Origin: Pythium myriotylum
Taxonomy: Eukaryota > Oomycota > Peronosporomycetes > Pythiales > Pythiaceae
DNA length: 64,000 nt
NCBI GenBank assembly: GCA_023091665.1
Contig: JALJCQ010000017.1
Location: 2,232,001 to 2,296,000, forward strand
Reading direction: 5' to 3'
Shown: piece by piece, positions 10,513 through 20,901 of the stretch
Position numbering within the stretch: position 1 is the stretch's first letter
How the letters are laid out: each line of letters starts with the position of its first letter
Made by a program: the position numbers and the translations under genes
Notes under the pieces: generated by a model
The model's input: the letters and a program-made list of their open reading frames with translations, nothing else
Told to the model about the DNA's origin: nothing
Database searches by the model: none

Positions 10513-12621
10513 ATGATACGAAACCAGTGCACTCTCGATTGCTCATCGAAACAGCCGAGATCACATCGCTCGTCCTTGTCTATTTTCTCCATCCAGCCCC
10601 TCATTCACCCACACACTTCCGCAGAGCACACACACGCACACACACACAAACAAAGGGTCTGTACCAAGAAGGCCCACGAGTATCCACGTCAAGCAAGAGG
10701 CACGAAACGCAACGATTTGTACATTGTGGGTTAGTCTCCGCTCGGCGGAGCAATGCACAGACATCCAGGAAATAACTTGTCAAAAAGAAGATAAGGAAGA
10801 GGAGGACGAAGAAGCGCCGAGTCACTGTCTCGGTAACGTCGACACGACCAGCGTCGACTGCTTAGACCGAGTTGAAGGCCTTGAAGACGTTGATGCGACC
10901 GTAGCCGTACTGGTTGTTGGGGACAGCCGAGTCCGCCGTGTTGCCACACGTGTAACCCGAGGCCGCGAGCGTCGTGCGGTCAGCAGTGGTCGTGAGCGCC
11001 GTCTTGAGCTGGTCGAACGTGAGCGTCGGCTTCTTGCTCAGCAGCAGTGCGATGGCGCCCGAGACGTGCGGGGTGGCCATGGACGTGCCTGAGATGGTGT
11101 TGAAGGCCGTGTTGCCCGTGTTCCAGGCCGAGCGCACGCTCTGACCAGGAGCCGAGAGATCCGGCTTGAGGCGGCCAGGCACCGACGGGCCCTTGCTCGA
11201 GAAACTGGCGAGACCGTCCGCCGACGTGGTGGCACCGACGGCGATGACGTTGGCGTCGTCGGCTGGCGAGCCCGCCGTCTTACAGGCCGGACCAGCGTTG
11301 CCGTTGGCGAAGACAGGGATGATGTTCGCAGCACGCCACGTGCTGATAGCGCTGGCGAAGAACGTTTGGCCGCCGGTGTCGGAGCCCCACGAGTTGCTCA
11401 CGACGTTGGGCGCCTTGGTGCAGTCCTTGTTGTTGCCCGAGGCGTCCGTGGGGCACGTCATGAACTGCGCGCACGAGAGCAGCGCCGACTGCGTACCGCC
11501 CGAGCTCGTGAAGGCCTTGCAGGCAATGAACTTGGCACCTGGTGCAACGCCGAGACCGGCCGAGCCCATCATCGTGCCGATCGTGTGCGTGCCGTGACCC
11601 TGGTCGTCGTACGGTGTCGTCTTCTTGGCCGTGGCGTCGTACCAGTTGTAGGTGGAGCGGAAGTTGGCGGCGATCGACGTGTGCGTGGCGAGCGCGCCGG
11701 TGTCAAGCGAGCCAATGACGATGTTCTGGCCCGTGTAGCCAGCAGCCCAGACGCTTGGCGCATCGATCTTGGTGACACCCCACTCGTTGGCGAGCACGCC
11801 GACATCGCCCGTCGAGTTGGAGGCGAGCTCGAAGTGTGGGGCGGGGATGACGATCTCCTCGCTGATCTCGGCGATCTCTGGCAGAGCCGCCAGCTTCTCC
11901 ACCAGCTCCAACGTGGCGCCCTTGATCGCCTTCTGGTTCGTGATCCAGAACGTCTCCTGCGACTCGTAGAGCCCACCGGCCTCCTTCGAGAGCAGAGCGT
12001 CGAGGCTCGACTGCGAGGTCTTGGCGTTGGTCTCGAGCGAGGTGACGATGGCGGCGATCTTCTGTCCGCGCGTGGCGAAGTCGGCCTCCTTGACGGCGTT
12101 GAGCGCGTTGTCGACGCCGGTCTTGAGCGTGACCATGAGGTTGACGGTGCCTTGCTGGCGAAGCGCACGGTGGACGCCGGCGTCGACGCGCGGCATGGCG
12201 GAGGCGTCGGCCGCGAAGGCGAGGAGCGCGAGGATCGGAGCGAACTTGGTGAAGACCATGGTCAAGGTTGTCGAAGCTTGACTTGTGTGCTTGAGAGCAG
12301 GTTGAGAAGTGAGACTCCAACCGGGAGGGAGGAGGGAGGCAGGGAGGGAGGGGGTATCGGTGCGCCGATTCGGTTTGGTGACCTCGCGACCTGCCAGATC
12401 TTTCAAAGCCCAGACGACTCCCTCTGGCTACTAGAAGGGATACTTCTGACAGAGAGGGGCGGTAAACCTAGTTCTTGGTCCTCGTGTTGGACCCAAACGC
12501 GCTCCTCGATCGGGATGGGTCTTTGCTGTTGGCTCCGTCGAAGAGGTACGTAGTTGTTGAACGGCTGAGTCACAGATGGGTGAGCGGGATGCTTGGCAAT
12601 CGCCTGCTACTCGATGCGCTG
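10513..12621. repeat. Palindrome 1, left arm (2.1 kb)
   Basis: Position x pairs with 25914 minus x: 10513-12621 is the inverted counterpart of 13293-15401. The arm holds a whole subtilisin gene with its 5' region and 3' flank. The encoded proteins are identical over 465 residues; I saw only a few base differences, all in the 3' flank. Confidence 0.95.
10862..12259 (-). CDS. Secreted subtilisin-like serine protease A (S8 family)
   Basis: The protein has 465 aa from the ATG at 12257-12259. The frame is open a further 49 codons upstream, but the MVFTKFAPIL start is shared by all six paralogues and begins a signal peptide (cut near Ala19-Ala21). A prodomain fills about residues 25-135, then comes the S8 catalytic domain: Asp186 (SLDTG), His222 (GHGTHT), oxyanion Asn321 (FANGNAGP) and Ser393 (GTSMATPH). 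All four are present, so the enzyme should be active. Cysteines at 247, 263, 269, 280 and 326 could form disulfides, as suits an extracellular endoprotease. It is the exact protein twin of copy B across the palindrome centre and is transcribed away from it. No intron is seen. Confidence 0.95.
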   Translation of the reverse strand: MVFTKFAPILALLAFAADASAMPRVDAGVHRALRQQGTVNLMVTLKTGVDNALNAVKEADFATRGQKIAAIVTSLETNAKTSQSSLDALLSKEAGGLYESQETFWITNQKAIKGATLELVEKLAALPEIAEISEEIVIPAPHFELASNSTGDVGVLANEWGVTKIDAPSVWAAGYTGQNIVIGSLDTGALATHTSIAANFRSTYNWYDATAKKTTPYDDQGHGTHTIGTMMGSAGLGVAPGAKFIACKAFTSSGGTQSALLSCAQFMTCPTDASGNNKDCTKAPNVVSNSWGSDTGGQTFFASAISTWRAANIIPVFANGNAGPACKTAGSPADDANVIAVGATTSADGLASFSSKGPSVPGRLKPDLSAPGQSVRSAWNTGNTAFNTISGTSMATPHVSGAIALLLSKKPTLTFDQLKTALTTTADRTTLAASGYTCGNTADSAVPNNQYGYGRINVFKAFNSV

Positions 12622-13292
12622 CTGTGTTTAGTAGTGAGGCAGTTCGTTGCTCTGTGTGCTCTCGAGTTCCATCATGGAACCGGATCTGGATGGTCTTCCG
12701 CGAGACGGAGCACCGATGTACCTTCTGGATGTCACCTTCGTTCTCCGATCTGAGCCGCGCAGCAGCGCTTTCGGCAGTAACGGTGTAGGCAGTTTCAACG
12801 AGAGGGAAAGTGGGCGTCTGTACAGTATTATGTTGTGCCACGATCGACCATGCTAATTCGGCGAGACCAAACCGAAGATGTTCCTTGCGTAGCCATGACG
12901 GGCACCGCAGGCTTTGTTTCCTTTCATTCATCGTGAACGGGAACTCGAGGAACGTAAGGTTTGCTGTGAGTGACGCGGCAATTGTAGCGCGATACGGATA
13001 AGGCAACTTCGCCGTGCAAATGGATTGGTATACTGTGCTTCTTTCGTCTGTGAGAAGTACTTCGCAGCTCATCACCCCTTATCGAGTGTCCCGAGTCGCG
13101 ATTGCGTTGAAACCGTGTACGTACTGTATAATATACAGCACGTAAATGGTTCCATTGGGACAGACAAAATATTTTTTTTGTCTGTCCCAATGACGCCACC
13201 TCGACTGTGTCAATGAAACTCTTTGAAGTGAGTTGAAAAAAATTCCAGGAGATTCGTCTGGGTCCCAGTTTTGTGACTCGGCCATCTACAGT
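12622..13292. other. Palindrome 1 spacer with a 16-bp perfect hairpin
   Basis: This unique 671-bp spacer separates the two arms. It contains CATTGGGACAGACAAA (13153-13168) and its exact inverse (13177-13192) around an AT-rich 8-base loop, and a small palindrome CTGTATAATATACAG near 13124-13138. The minus strand has a 170-codon open stretch with no recognisable domain; I do not call it a gene. The spacer plus arms' inner ends form the divergent promoter region of the two subtilisins. Confidence 0.75.
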
Positions 13293-15401
13293 CAGCGCAT
13301 CGAGTAGCAGGCGATTGCCAAGCATCCCGCTCACCCATCTGTGACTCAGCCGTTCAACAACTACGTACCTCTTCGACGGAGCCAACAGCAAAGACCCATC
13401 CCGATCGAGGAGCGCGTTTGGGTCCAACACGAGGACCAAGAACTAGGTTTACCGCCCCTCTCTGTCAGAAGTATCCCTTCTAGTAGCCAGAGGGAGTCGT
13501 CTGGGCTTTGAAAGATCTGGCAGGTCGCGAGGTCACCAAACCGAATCGGCGCACCGATACCCCCTCCCTCCCTGCCTCCCTCCTCCCTCCCGGTTGGAGT
13601 CTCACTTCTCAACCTGCTCTCAAGCACACAAGTCAAGCTTCGACAACCTTGACCATGGTCTTCACCAAGTTCGCTCCGATCCTCGCGCTCCTCGCCTTCG
13701 CGGCCGACGCCTCCGCCATGCCGCGCGTCGACGCCGGCGTCCACCGTGCGCTTCGCCAGCAAGGCACCGTCAACCTCATGGTCACGCTCAAGACCGGCGT
13801 CGACAACGCGCTCAACGCCGTCAAGGAGGCCGACTTCGCCACGCGCGGACAGAAGATCGCCGCCATCGTCACCTCGCTCGAGACCAACGCCAAGACCTCG
13901 CAGTCGAGCCTCGACGCTCTGCTCTCGAAGGAGGCCGGTGGGCTCTACGAGTCGCAGGAGACGTTCTGGATCACGAACCAGAAGGCGATCAAGGGCGCCA
14001 CGTTGGAGCTGGTGGAGAAGCTGGCGGCTCTGCCAGAGATCGCCGAGATCAGCGAGGAGATCGTCATCCCCGCCCCACACTTCGAGCTCGCCTCCAACTC
14101 GACGGGCGATGTCGGCGTGCTCGCCAACGAGTGGGGTGTCACCAAGATCGATGCGCCAAGCGTCTGGGCTGCTGGCTACACGGGCCAGAACATCGTCATT
14201 GGCTCGCTTGACACCGGCGCGCTCGCCACGCACACGTCGATCGCCGCCAACTTCCGCTCCACCTACAACTGGTACGACGCCACGGCCAAGAAGACGACAC
14301 CGTACGACGACCAGGGTCACGGCACGCACACGATCGGCACGATGATGGGCTCGGCCGGTCTCGGCGTTGCACCAGGTGCCAAGTTCATTGCCTGCAAGGC
14401 CTTCACGAGCTCGGGCGGTACGCAGTCGGCGCTGCTCTCGTGCGCGCAGTTCATGACGTGCCCCACGGACGCCTCGGGCAACAACAAGGACTGCACCAAG
14501 GCGCCCAACGTCGTGAGCAACTCGTGGGGCTCCGACACCGGCGGCCAAACGTTCTTCGCCAGCGCTATCAGCACGTGGCGTGCTGCGAACATCATCCCTG
14601 TCTTCGCCAACGGCAACGCTGGTCCGGCCTGTAAGACGGCGGGCTCGCCAGCCGACGACGCCAACGTCATCGCCGTCGGTGCCACCACGTCGGCGGACGG
14701 TCTCGCCAGTTTCTCGAGCAAGGGCCCGTCGGTGCCTGGCCGCCTCAAGCCGGATCTCTCGGCTCCTGGTCAGAGCGTGCGCTCGGCCTGGAACACGGGC
14801 AACACGGCCTTCAACACCATCTCAGGCACGTCCATGGCCACCCCGCACGTCTCGGGCGCCATCGCACTGCTGCTGAGCAAGAAGCCGACGCTCACGTTCG
14901 ACCAGCTCAAGACGGCGCTCACGACCACTGCTGACCGCACGACGCTCGCGGCCTCGGGTTACACGTGTGGCAACACGGCGGACTCGGCTGTCCCCAACAA
15001 CCAGTACGGCTACGGTCGCATCAACGTCTTCAAGGCCTTCAACTCGGTCTAAGCAGTCGACGCTGGTCGTGTCGACGTTACCGAGACAGTGACTCGGCGC
15101 TTCTTCGTCCTCCTCTTCCTTATCTTCTTTTTGACAAGTTATTTCCTGGATGTCTGTGCATTGCTCCGCCGAGCGGAGACTAACCCACAATGTACAAATC
15201 GTTGCGTTTCGTGCCTCTTGCTTGACGTGGATACTCGTGGGCCTTCTTGGTACAGACCCTTTGTTTGTGTGTGTGTGCGTGTGTGTGATCTGCGGAAGTG
15301 TGTGGGTGAATGAGGGGCTGGATGGAGAAAATAGACAAGGACGAGCGATGTGATCTCGGCTGTTTCGATGAGCAATCGAGAGTTCACTGGTTTTGTATCA
15401 T
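13293..15401. repeat. Palindrome 1, right arm (2.1 kb)
   Basis: This is the inverted counterpart of 10513-12621. The outer end differs from the left arm: here the flank continues into TTTTATATCC and then the 15451-15569 block, whereas the left arm joins the inverted 128-bp segment directly. Confidence 0.95.
13655..15052 (+). CDS. Secreted subtilisin-like serine protease B (S8 family)
   Basis: The 465-aa protein is identical to copy A. The start is the ATG at 13655 in ACCATGG context, giving the family's signal peptide. The mature S8 domain has Asp186, His222, Asn321 and Ser393. It is transcribed away from the palindrome centre. The 5' region about 13570-13654 (CAAGCACACAAGTCAAGCTT and neighbours) is also found upstream of copy C at 19465-19506, so the promoter-proximal leader is shared with a copy outside the palindrome. 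Expression of A and B cannot be told apart from short reads because their transcripts are nearly the same. Confidence 0.95.
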   Translation: MVFTKFAPILALLAFAADASAMPRVDAGVHRALRQQGTVNLMVTLKTGVDNALNAVKEADFATRGQKIAAIVTSLETNAKTSQSSLDALLSKEAGGLYESQETFWITNQKAIKGATLELVEKLAALPEIAEISEEIVIPAPHFELASNSTGDVGVLANEWGVTKIDAPSVWAAGYTGQNIVIGSLDTGALATHTSIAANFRSTYNWYDATAKKTTPYDDQGHGTHTIGTMMGSAGLGVAPGAKFIACKAFTSSGGTQSALLSCAQFMTCPTDASGNNKDCTKAPNVVSNSWGSDTGGQTFFASAISTWRAANIIPVFANGNAGPACKTAGSPADDANVIAVGATTSADGLASFSSKGPSVPGRLKPDLSAPGQSVRSAWNTGNTAFNTISGTSMATPHVSGAIALLLSKKPTLTFDQLKTALTTTADRTTLAASGYTCGNTADSAVPNNQYGYGRINVFKAFNSV

Positions 15402-15450
15402 GGGTAAAACTTTTATATCCATACGTGTTTATACGACGTAGAAATAGATA
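15053..15450. other. 3' flank of subtilisin B
   Basis: This is mirrored on the left arm to 15401. It holds a (GT)n run near 15265-15285 and, at about 15402-15450, the intact 'empty' version of the mariner target site seen at 8536/9868. No coding sequence was found. Confidence 0.6.
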
Positions 15451-15569
15451 CGGGTTCGGAACTCGAACAGTCGGAACTCACCTCCACACACTCTCGACGT
15501 GAAGTGCGCCAGACGCGGAGTGGCTACTTTAGCCTTGGCTCTCGGTGACCACTCGTGCCATTTTTGAGA

Positions 15570-17405
15570 GGTAGGGTCCGATCCGGGTCAGGACCAGGTC
15601 AGGTCTTGCCGTTCGGTCACGCGACCTGGGTGGAAAACCTGCATAAAAATGGAAACAGAGTAGGTCACACATTCTCGCCACTGTTGCATGATCTCCCTTC
15701 TCCTTTCTCCATTTTGGCTTTGACTCCGGCCTGAAGGGAGAAGGCACATCAAGTTGTGCCCTGAACTCTCATCATGTAAAGGGGAACGCAGCGGAAATAT
15801 ACGGATTCAACAGAGTTGACGCATTTTTTCAATAAAAAAAATAATGAAGTATAGCCAGACTCTTCGGCATGGATTTGTACCACGATAGCCCGACTCTTTG
15901 GCCCCGAGGAGCTTTGTGAGCTCTCATGCGTGTGACTCGCATTCTAGGATGATTCAAGCAGTGGGAGAAGCGCGCGATGGGCGTCTGCAACAGAATGGAG
16001 CCGCCGGTCGCGTACCGCTAGTGATCTTGGCACAGATGCTGCACTGTAACTGGCCCTACGCAGACGTGTCCGTGTCAAACAGTCTGTAATGCATACCCGA
16101 GGCGTTAAGCCGTGTGTATGCACCGCATTTTGGATCCGCAAGCTCGTGGACACCGCCACCGACGCCGTGTTTGCACTAGGATACGGACTGCCTGTTGGCG
16201 CTGGCGCCGAAGCTGAGCCCGGAGGACGTGCGCGGTAATACGAACGGCTGGCTTGAGTCGTACCGGTGCTTCAAGTGGTGTGTTGAAGTGGAGAACGACG
16301 CGCAGCTCATCGGCGAGGCATTGGGGCGCACGGGGCGCGCGTGGCACAGTTGGCGGGCAACTCGCTGGCCATCTGCGAGTGATTCTCGGCCACTTCGCAC
16401 ACTTCGGCTGCAGTAGCTCCGCGCGTTCGGACAGACACAGCTCACTCGTTCGCGCTGGAGCGCAAAGGGTTCCTCATAAGAGCCTGGCACCACGCCGACG
16501 ACACGCGCGCGCAGCAAGCGCCTGGGGCTACTGACCGTGTAGAAGGCAGCTTGGCGTGCATCGATATCGGAGACTGTCGCCAAAAGACCCAGGCAGCGCG
16601 TAAGGCGATGACGTACTGAAGCTCACGCGTCCGCGAAACACCAGCTCCTGCTGGCAATCGCTCTTCTCCATGGCGACGAACGTGTTCATACCGCGGCTGA
16701 AATCGAAGAAGTGCTGGCAGTTAGACGTCCATGAGCGTACGTGAGCAATATCTTCTGGACAGTGTATCTAGCGCCTAGGCCGATAGCTACCTGCGCGTCG
16801 CCTTCACCGAGGTTGAACTTGCCATTGTCATCAGATGCCCGCGGGCACATCATAGTCTGTGATCGGGGGTCTGGCCGTTGGAGATGCCGAGCAGCAGCAC
16901 AAAGAGCGGTAGTAGCGAAAGCTCCAACGCGAGGCTGCCCTGATTCCTGTTCATGAGCTGTCGCTTCTTGCGCAGCAGCGCCGGCACGAAGTGCAGAATC
17001 GACTTGGTGGCTCGCGAGTCGACAGCGTCACTGTTGATGTAGCGATAGCATTGAAAGGAGATTGAATACGCGTGATGCTAAAGCGTGGCGAATCTGCGCG
17101 CGTGGTCTTCTGGATGCTCGGTGTCGTTTCGCACAGCGCACTACCACTCCACTTGCGTGCGCCTGTAGGCGAAGCGAGGGCGCCATGGAGAAGAGAGCTT
17201 GGAGAGCGGACCTTTTCAGAGTGGAGACTTTGTGGAAGTGTGGGCCAACGATTCCTGGGCAGACCACCAATGATCTGGTTTCCATCTGTGACCCCGTCAT
17301 GACCTAACATTAAACCTTGTGACCTCCCTCATGACCACACAAAAAACCTAGCTTGATCTGTGGCAAGACCTGATCCCTTTTTGACCCGGAAGGAATCCTT
17401 CCTTT
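15570..17405. other. Non-coding or decayed stretch between subtilisins B and C
   Basis: No frame here carries a recognisable domain. Several overlapping short frames at 16100-17310 change strand and phase without splice-site logic, as expected of an old decayed gene or unrelated GC-rich DNA. On the minus strand a hydrophobic run (SLALELSLLPLFVLLLGI) at about 16875-16930 could be a relic of a signal peptide or membrane helix. I cannot name the source. Confidence 0.4.
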
Positions 17406-17780
17406 TGAGATGCGGAAGCTGTTTACCTGCGTGGGGTTTATCACCAATTCCGGAGACAACCCAGAGAGGAACCCCAGGTTCACTCATCACAGCGACACAC
17501 TCTCAAACCGAGTACCCGGGCGAGATAACCGCCAGCGAGAAAGAGAGCTCTCGTTCACGAAGAAGACAGTTGCATGGATCTTCTTGTTCTCAAGTTCGGC
17601 GAGAGGAAGCCGCCCAGTGAGATGCTAGGGTTATCGTGCACTGTACGCTTTGCGGACAGAGCGGCTCTCCGGCAAGTTCGCTGTGATCGTCACTGGCGTT
17701 GGTGAGCAGGGCATGGGAGATCGCACATAATAGGATGCTTTCGTCGTGGAAATTAGTTAGGTGTTCCAAGAAATTCCGTT
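17406..17780. repeat. Inverted copy of the block at about 10022-10395
   Basis: Reverse-complement match to 10022-10395 with scattered substitutions. The right-hand end reads ...ACAGCTTCCGCATCTCAAAA on the minus strand, the arrangement of block copy 1 (8370-8390), not of the inverted copy. Confidence 0.7.
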
Positions 17781-18391
17781 TGATGAATAGCGGTGCTAAT
17801 AGTGTCTCCTGACTGCGACAATTGGATCAGCTATTATACTTTAACTAGAGTCTCGTAGCACTGTCGGTCAGAGTCCGTTCGACTGTATCTCTTAAAGAAG
17901 AGGTTCCGCCATCTTCTACATAAAATGTACCCTAAAAGTTGGAGCTCTATGCATTTTTGAGCTTACCGTGGGTCAACCTGGCTGGAGAGCCAGGGCTGTA
18001 AGTTGGAAGCAGCGATCTGTGGCAGGTCTGCATGGCAGGGCCTGTAGTTGGGGTGACGGATGAGGCTCGAAAGAGCTGTGTCCGCCGCATCGGTGGTCAG
18101 CGTCGTGGCCATGGCGTCATGAGTCCTCACTTAGTGATGCCAGTGTGAGATGCCGACTATGTCGGCGAGGCGTCACGTCTAGTGGTAGAACAGCCTGAGG
18201 CGCTCATTGCGTGGCGCCCGATACTCCCGAAGCTGTCGGAGAATGATTCCGCTGGTGCTGATGACCGTGAGATCGCGCCAGCCGTTGTCCTGTGCGGTCT
18301 GAAGGCCTTCCAGGAGGTTTTGACTTTGAAGGTGAGGTCTATTGGATCGCACTGTTATGAATCCTATAGTCGGGCCTGACGACCCTGTTTC
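17781..18391. other. LINE 3' region or intergenic DNA
   Basis: No ORF is supported. Because the RNase H fragment on the minus strand ends at 18392, this may be the 3' untranslated part of the same LINE copy; no poly-A tail was seen. Confidence 0.35.
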
Positions 18392-19056
18392 CTACGGCTG
18401 AGAGTCGCGGAGTAGATATCTCGACTGCCATTCTTGGAAGTCGGTCGCGAGCAGCCGGCGCAGTTGCTCGTGATGAGGCCACCGGTGGGTGTGGAGCGTT
18501 TGAATGCTTCTCTTCAGATCCATCGCGACGTTCGCCATGTGGTCGGCCATCTTGTTGAAGGCGCGGAGGCGGTGGTGCCACTCGCTGGCCTTGAGCTCGT
18601 CTGGGAGTCGGCGGGCCACTACGTAGAGGGAAAGTAGTCGGGTATGCTTGGGCGGTCGATAAACCCTGAGCTGCCGGAGGATGAGGGCGCTGTCGCCCAC
18701 GACTTCGACCATCCGCCTTCCAGGAGGCTGCTATAGGCAGCTTGGTTGATGGTGATGGTGGGGTCTGGGAGACAGACCGCAGAACTCCACAGCACTGTGG
18801 AGCTGGATCCCGCTCTTGGAGCTTGAGTGGTGACCGCTCCTGCGCCTCCAGGGCCGGGATTGCCTTTAGAATTCCTGTTGAAGAGGAGCACTCTCGTAGA
18901 TGAGCTGGCAGGAGGCAGAGCATTGCCTGGTTCGTGAGTCTGATCGATAAGACCTTGGAACTCGGCAATGAGGCCGGCCATATACGTCGGCGCGTCGGAC
19001 TGGCGGTGAGCCGAAACATGAGTGTGCCGAGCATGCAATGGCAGCTGGTTGTGCAC
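18392..19056 (-). pseudogene. RNase H domain fragment of a LINE-type retrotransposon
   Basis: Two overlapping minus-strand frames together cover one RNase H domain. The first (about 19056-18720) has KGNPGPGGAGAV, the hallmark N-terminal strand, and the second (18712-18392) has VVGDSALILRQL and NKMADHMANVAMDL, the central and C-terminal motifs. The first catalytic position that is usually D (FFDGGSRGNPG-type) reads N here (LLFNRNSKGNPG), and a frameshift separates the two pieces near 18700. Only the 3' domain of the element is present, consistent with the 5' truncation typical of LINE insertions. Confidence 0.75.
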
Positions 19057-19506
19057 ACGGCGACGACGTCCATGCTCGGTCCGGGGCGGCCATGCCGTTT
19101 CGCCAGGAGGTGATCACTACGAGCGCTTTTACGTAAAAGGTGCTGCGGGTGGTGTGAGCGATTACAGGACCGTCCTGATGGGTTCGATCGTCATGTGGAT
19201 CAGTCAGAATTTGCCGCCACGACTAAGCGATGTTGCAAAAACGGTCCGAATGATCGATTCACGATCATTCGGTCGGAATTCCAGTACAGAGGCAATGGAC
19301 TGGTATTGTGGTTGAACAGATTCTCAGAAGGATGAACGAGGTCCTATCACTTTGGCTTCCGACCGTCCATTGCGTCAGATTACTCCACCATCGCACGTCA
19401 AGCCCGGAGACTCTCTTCCGCCTCATGAGAAAGTAACCCGACAACAGGCGATCTCACTTCTCAACCTGCTCTCAAGCACACAAGTCAAGCTTCGACAACC
19501 TTGACC
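19057..19506. other. 5' flank of subtilisin C
   Basis: This contains an 11-bp perfect hairpin, CCGAATGATCG (19246-19256) with CGATCATTCGG (19262-19272). Bases from about 19449 match the leader upstream of subtilisin B. Confidence 0.5.
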
Positions 19507-20901
19507 ATGGTCTTCACCAAGTTCGCTCCGATCCTCGCGCTCCTCGCCTTCGCGGCCGACGCCTCCGCCATGCCGCGCGTCGACGCCGGCGTCCACCGTG
19601 CGCTCCGTCAGCAGGCCACTGTCAACCTCATGGTCACGCTCAAGACCGGCGTCGACAACGCGCTCAACGCCGTCAAGGAGGCCGACTTCGCCACGCGCGG
19701 ACAGAAGATCGCCGCCATCGTCACCTCGCTCGAGACCAACGCCAAGACCTCGCAGTCGAGCCTCGACGCTCTGCTCTCGAAGGAGGCCGGTGGGCTCTAC
19801 GAGTCGCAGGAGACGTTCTGGATCACGAACCAGAAGGCGATCAAGGGCGCGACGATCGAGTTGGTGGAGAAGCTGGCGGCTCTGCCCGAGATCGCCGAGA
19901 TCCGTGAAGAGATTGTTGTACCTGTCCCAACGCTGGAAACGCCCGACAACTCGACCACCAAGGCAACAGTTCTCGCCAACGAGTGGGGTGTCACCAAGAT
20001 CCAGGCGCCGAGCGTCTGGGCTGCTGGCTACACGGGCCAAAACACCGTCGTCGGGTCGATCGACACGGGTGTGCTGGTCACCCACGTCGCCCTCACTGCC
20101 AACTTCCGCAGCTCGCACAACTGGTTTGATGCGACGGCCAGGAAGACGACGCCGTACGATGATGTTGGTCACGGCACGCACACGATCGGCACCATGATCG
20201 GTGCGAACGGCATTGGAGTTGCACCGGGGGCGAAGTTTATTTCGTGCCGTGGCTTGGCTCCCAATGGCGGCACTGAAGCCCAACTGCTCTCGTGCGCTCA
20301 GTTCATGACATGTCCGACGGATGCCGCTGGCAACAACAAAGACTGCTCCAAGGCACCAAACGTCATCAACAACTCGTGGGGCGGAGGCCAGGGCCGCACG
20401 TTCTACGCGGCAGCCATCAAGACATGGCGTGCGGCTAAGATCATTCCAGTTTTCGCCAACGGCAACTCGGGTCCGACCTGCCGCTCGGCCAACTCTCCAG
20501 CTGATGACACGAATGTTATCGCTGTCGGCGCGACGACATCAGCCGACAAGCTGGCGAGCTTTTCAAGCAAGGGTCCAGCCGTGGGCGGCCAGATCAAACC
20601 AGATATCTCGGCTCCAGGCGAGAACATCCGCTCGTCCTACAACACAGGCAACACGGCCTATCTGGCTGATCGCGGAACCTCGATGGCAGCACCGCACGTG
20701 GCTGGGGTCGTCGCTCTCCTCCTGAGCAAGAATCCCAGGCTCACTTTCGATCAGGTCCGCACGGCTCTCGTGACGACCACCGACCGCTCGGTTCTGGGTG
20801 CATCTGGATCGACGTGCGGAGGCACGGCGGACACGACCTACCCAAACAACCAGTACGGCTACGGTCGCGTCAACGCGTTCAAGGCATTCAACGCGATCTA
20901 A
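19507..20901 (+). CDS. Secreted subtilisin-like serine protease C (S8 family)
   Basis: The 464-aa protein starts at the ATG at 19507 (signal peptide MVFTKFAPILALL...). The catalytic set is complete: Asp186 (SIDTG), His222 (GHGTHT), Asn320 (FANGNSGP) and Ser392 (GTSMAAPH). The first about 130 codons are almost the same in DNA as those of A and B, but the mature domain differs by many synonymous and replacement changes (for example the QNTVVG/QNIVIG and RGLAPNGG/KAFTSSGG loops), so it probably has its own substrate preference. One residue is missing relative to A/B in the WGGGQGR loop. It is a single-exon gene followed by subtilisin D in the same orientation. Confidence 0.95.
   Translation: MVFTKFAPILALLAFAADASAMPRVDAGVHRALRQQATVNLMVTLKTGVDNALNAVKEADFATRGQKIAAIVTSLETNAKTSQSSLDALLSKEAGGLYESQETFWITNQKAIKGATIELVEKLAALPEIAEIREEIVVPVPTLETPDNSTTKATVLANEWGVTKIQAPSVWAAGYTGQNTVVGSIDTGVLVTHVALTANFRSSHNWFDATARKTTPYDDVGHGTHTIGTMIGANGIGVAPGAKFISCRGLAPNGGTEAQLLSCAQFMTCPTDAAGNNKDCSKAPNVINNSWGGGQGRTFYAAAIKTWRAAKIIPVFANGNSGPTCRSANSPADDTNVIAVGATTSADKLASFSSKGPAVGGQIKPDISAPGENIRSSYNTGNTAYLADRGTSMAAPHVAGVVALLLSKNPRLTFDQVRTALVTTTDRSVLGASGSTCGGTADTTYPNNQYGYGRVNAFKAFNAI

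Noticed and set aside
12260..12406. 49-residue N-terminal extension of subtilisins A and B
   Set aside because: Not shared by the four other paralogues; the conserved MVFTKFAPIL start gives a proper signal peptide.
11366..12553. 395-codon open frame antisense to subtilisin A (and its mirror at 13361-14548)
   Set aside because: Shadow of GC-rich protease coding sequence on the other strand; composition is Arg/Gly/Val-rich with no domain.
15898..17310. Possible multi-exon gene on either strand
   Set aside because: Frames and strands switch without plausible splice sites, and no motif was recognised.
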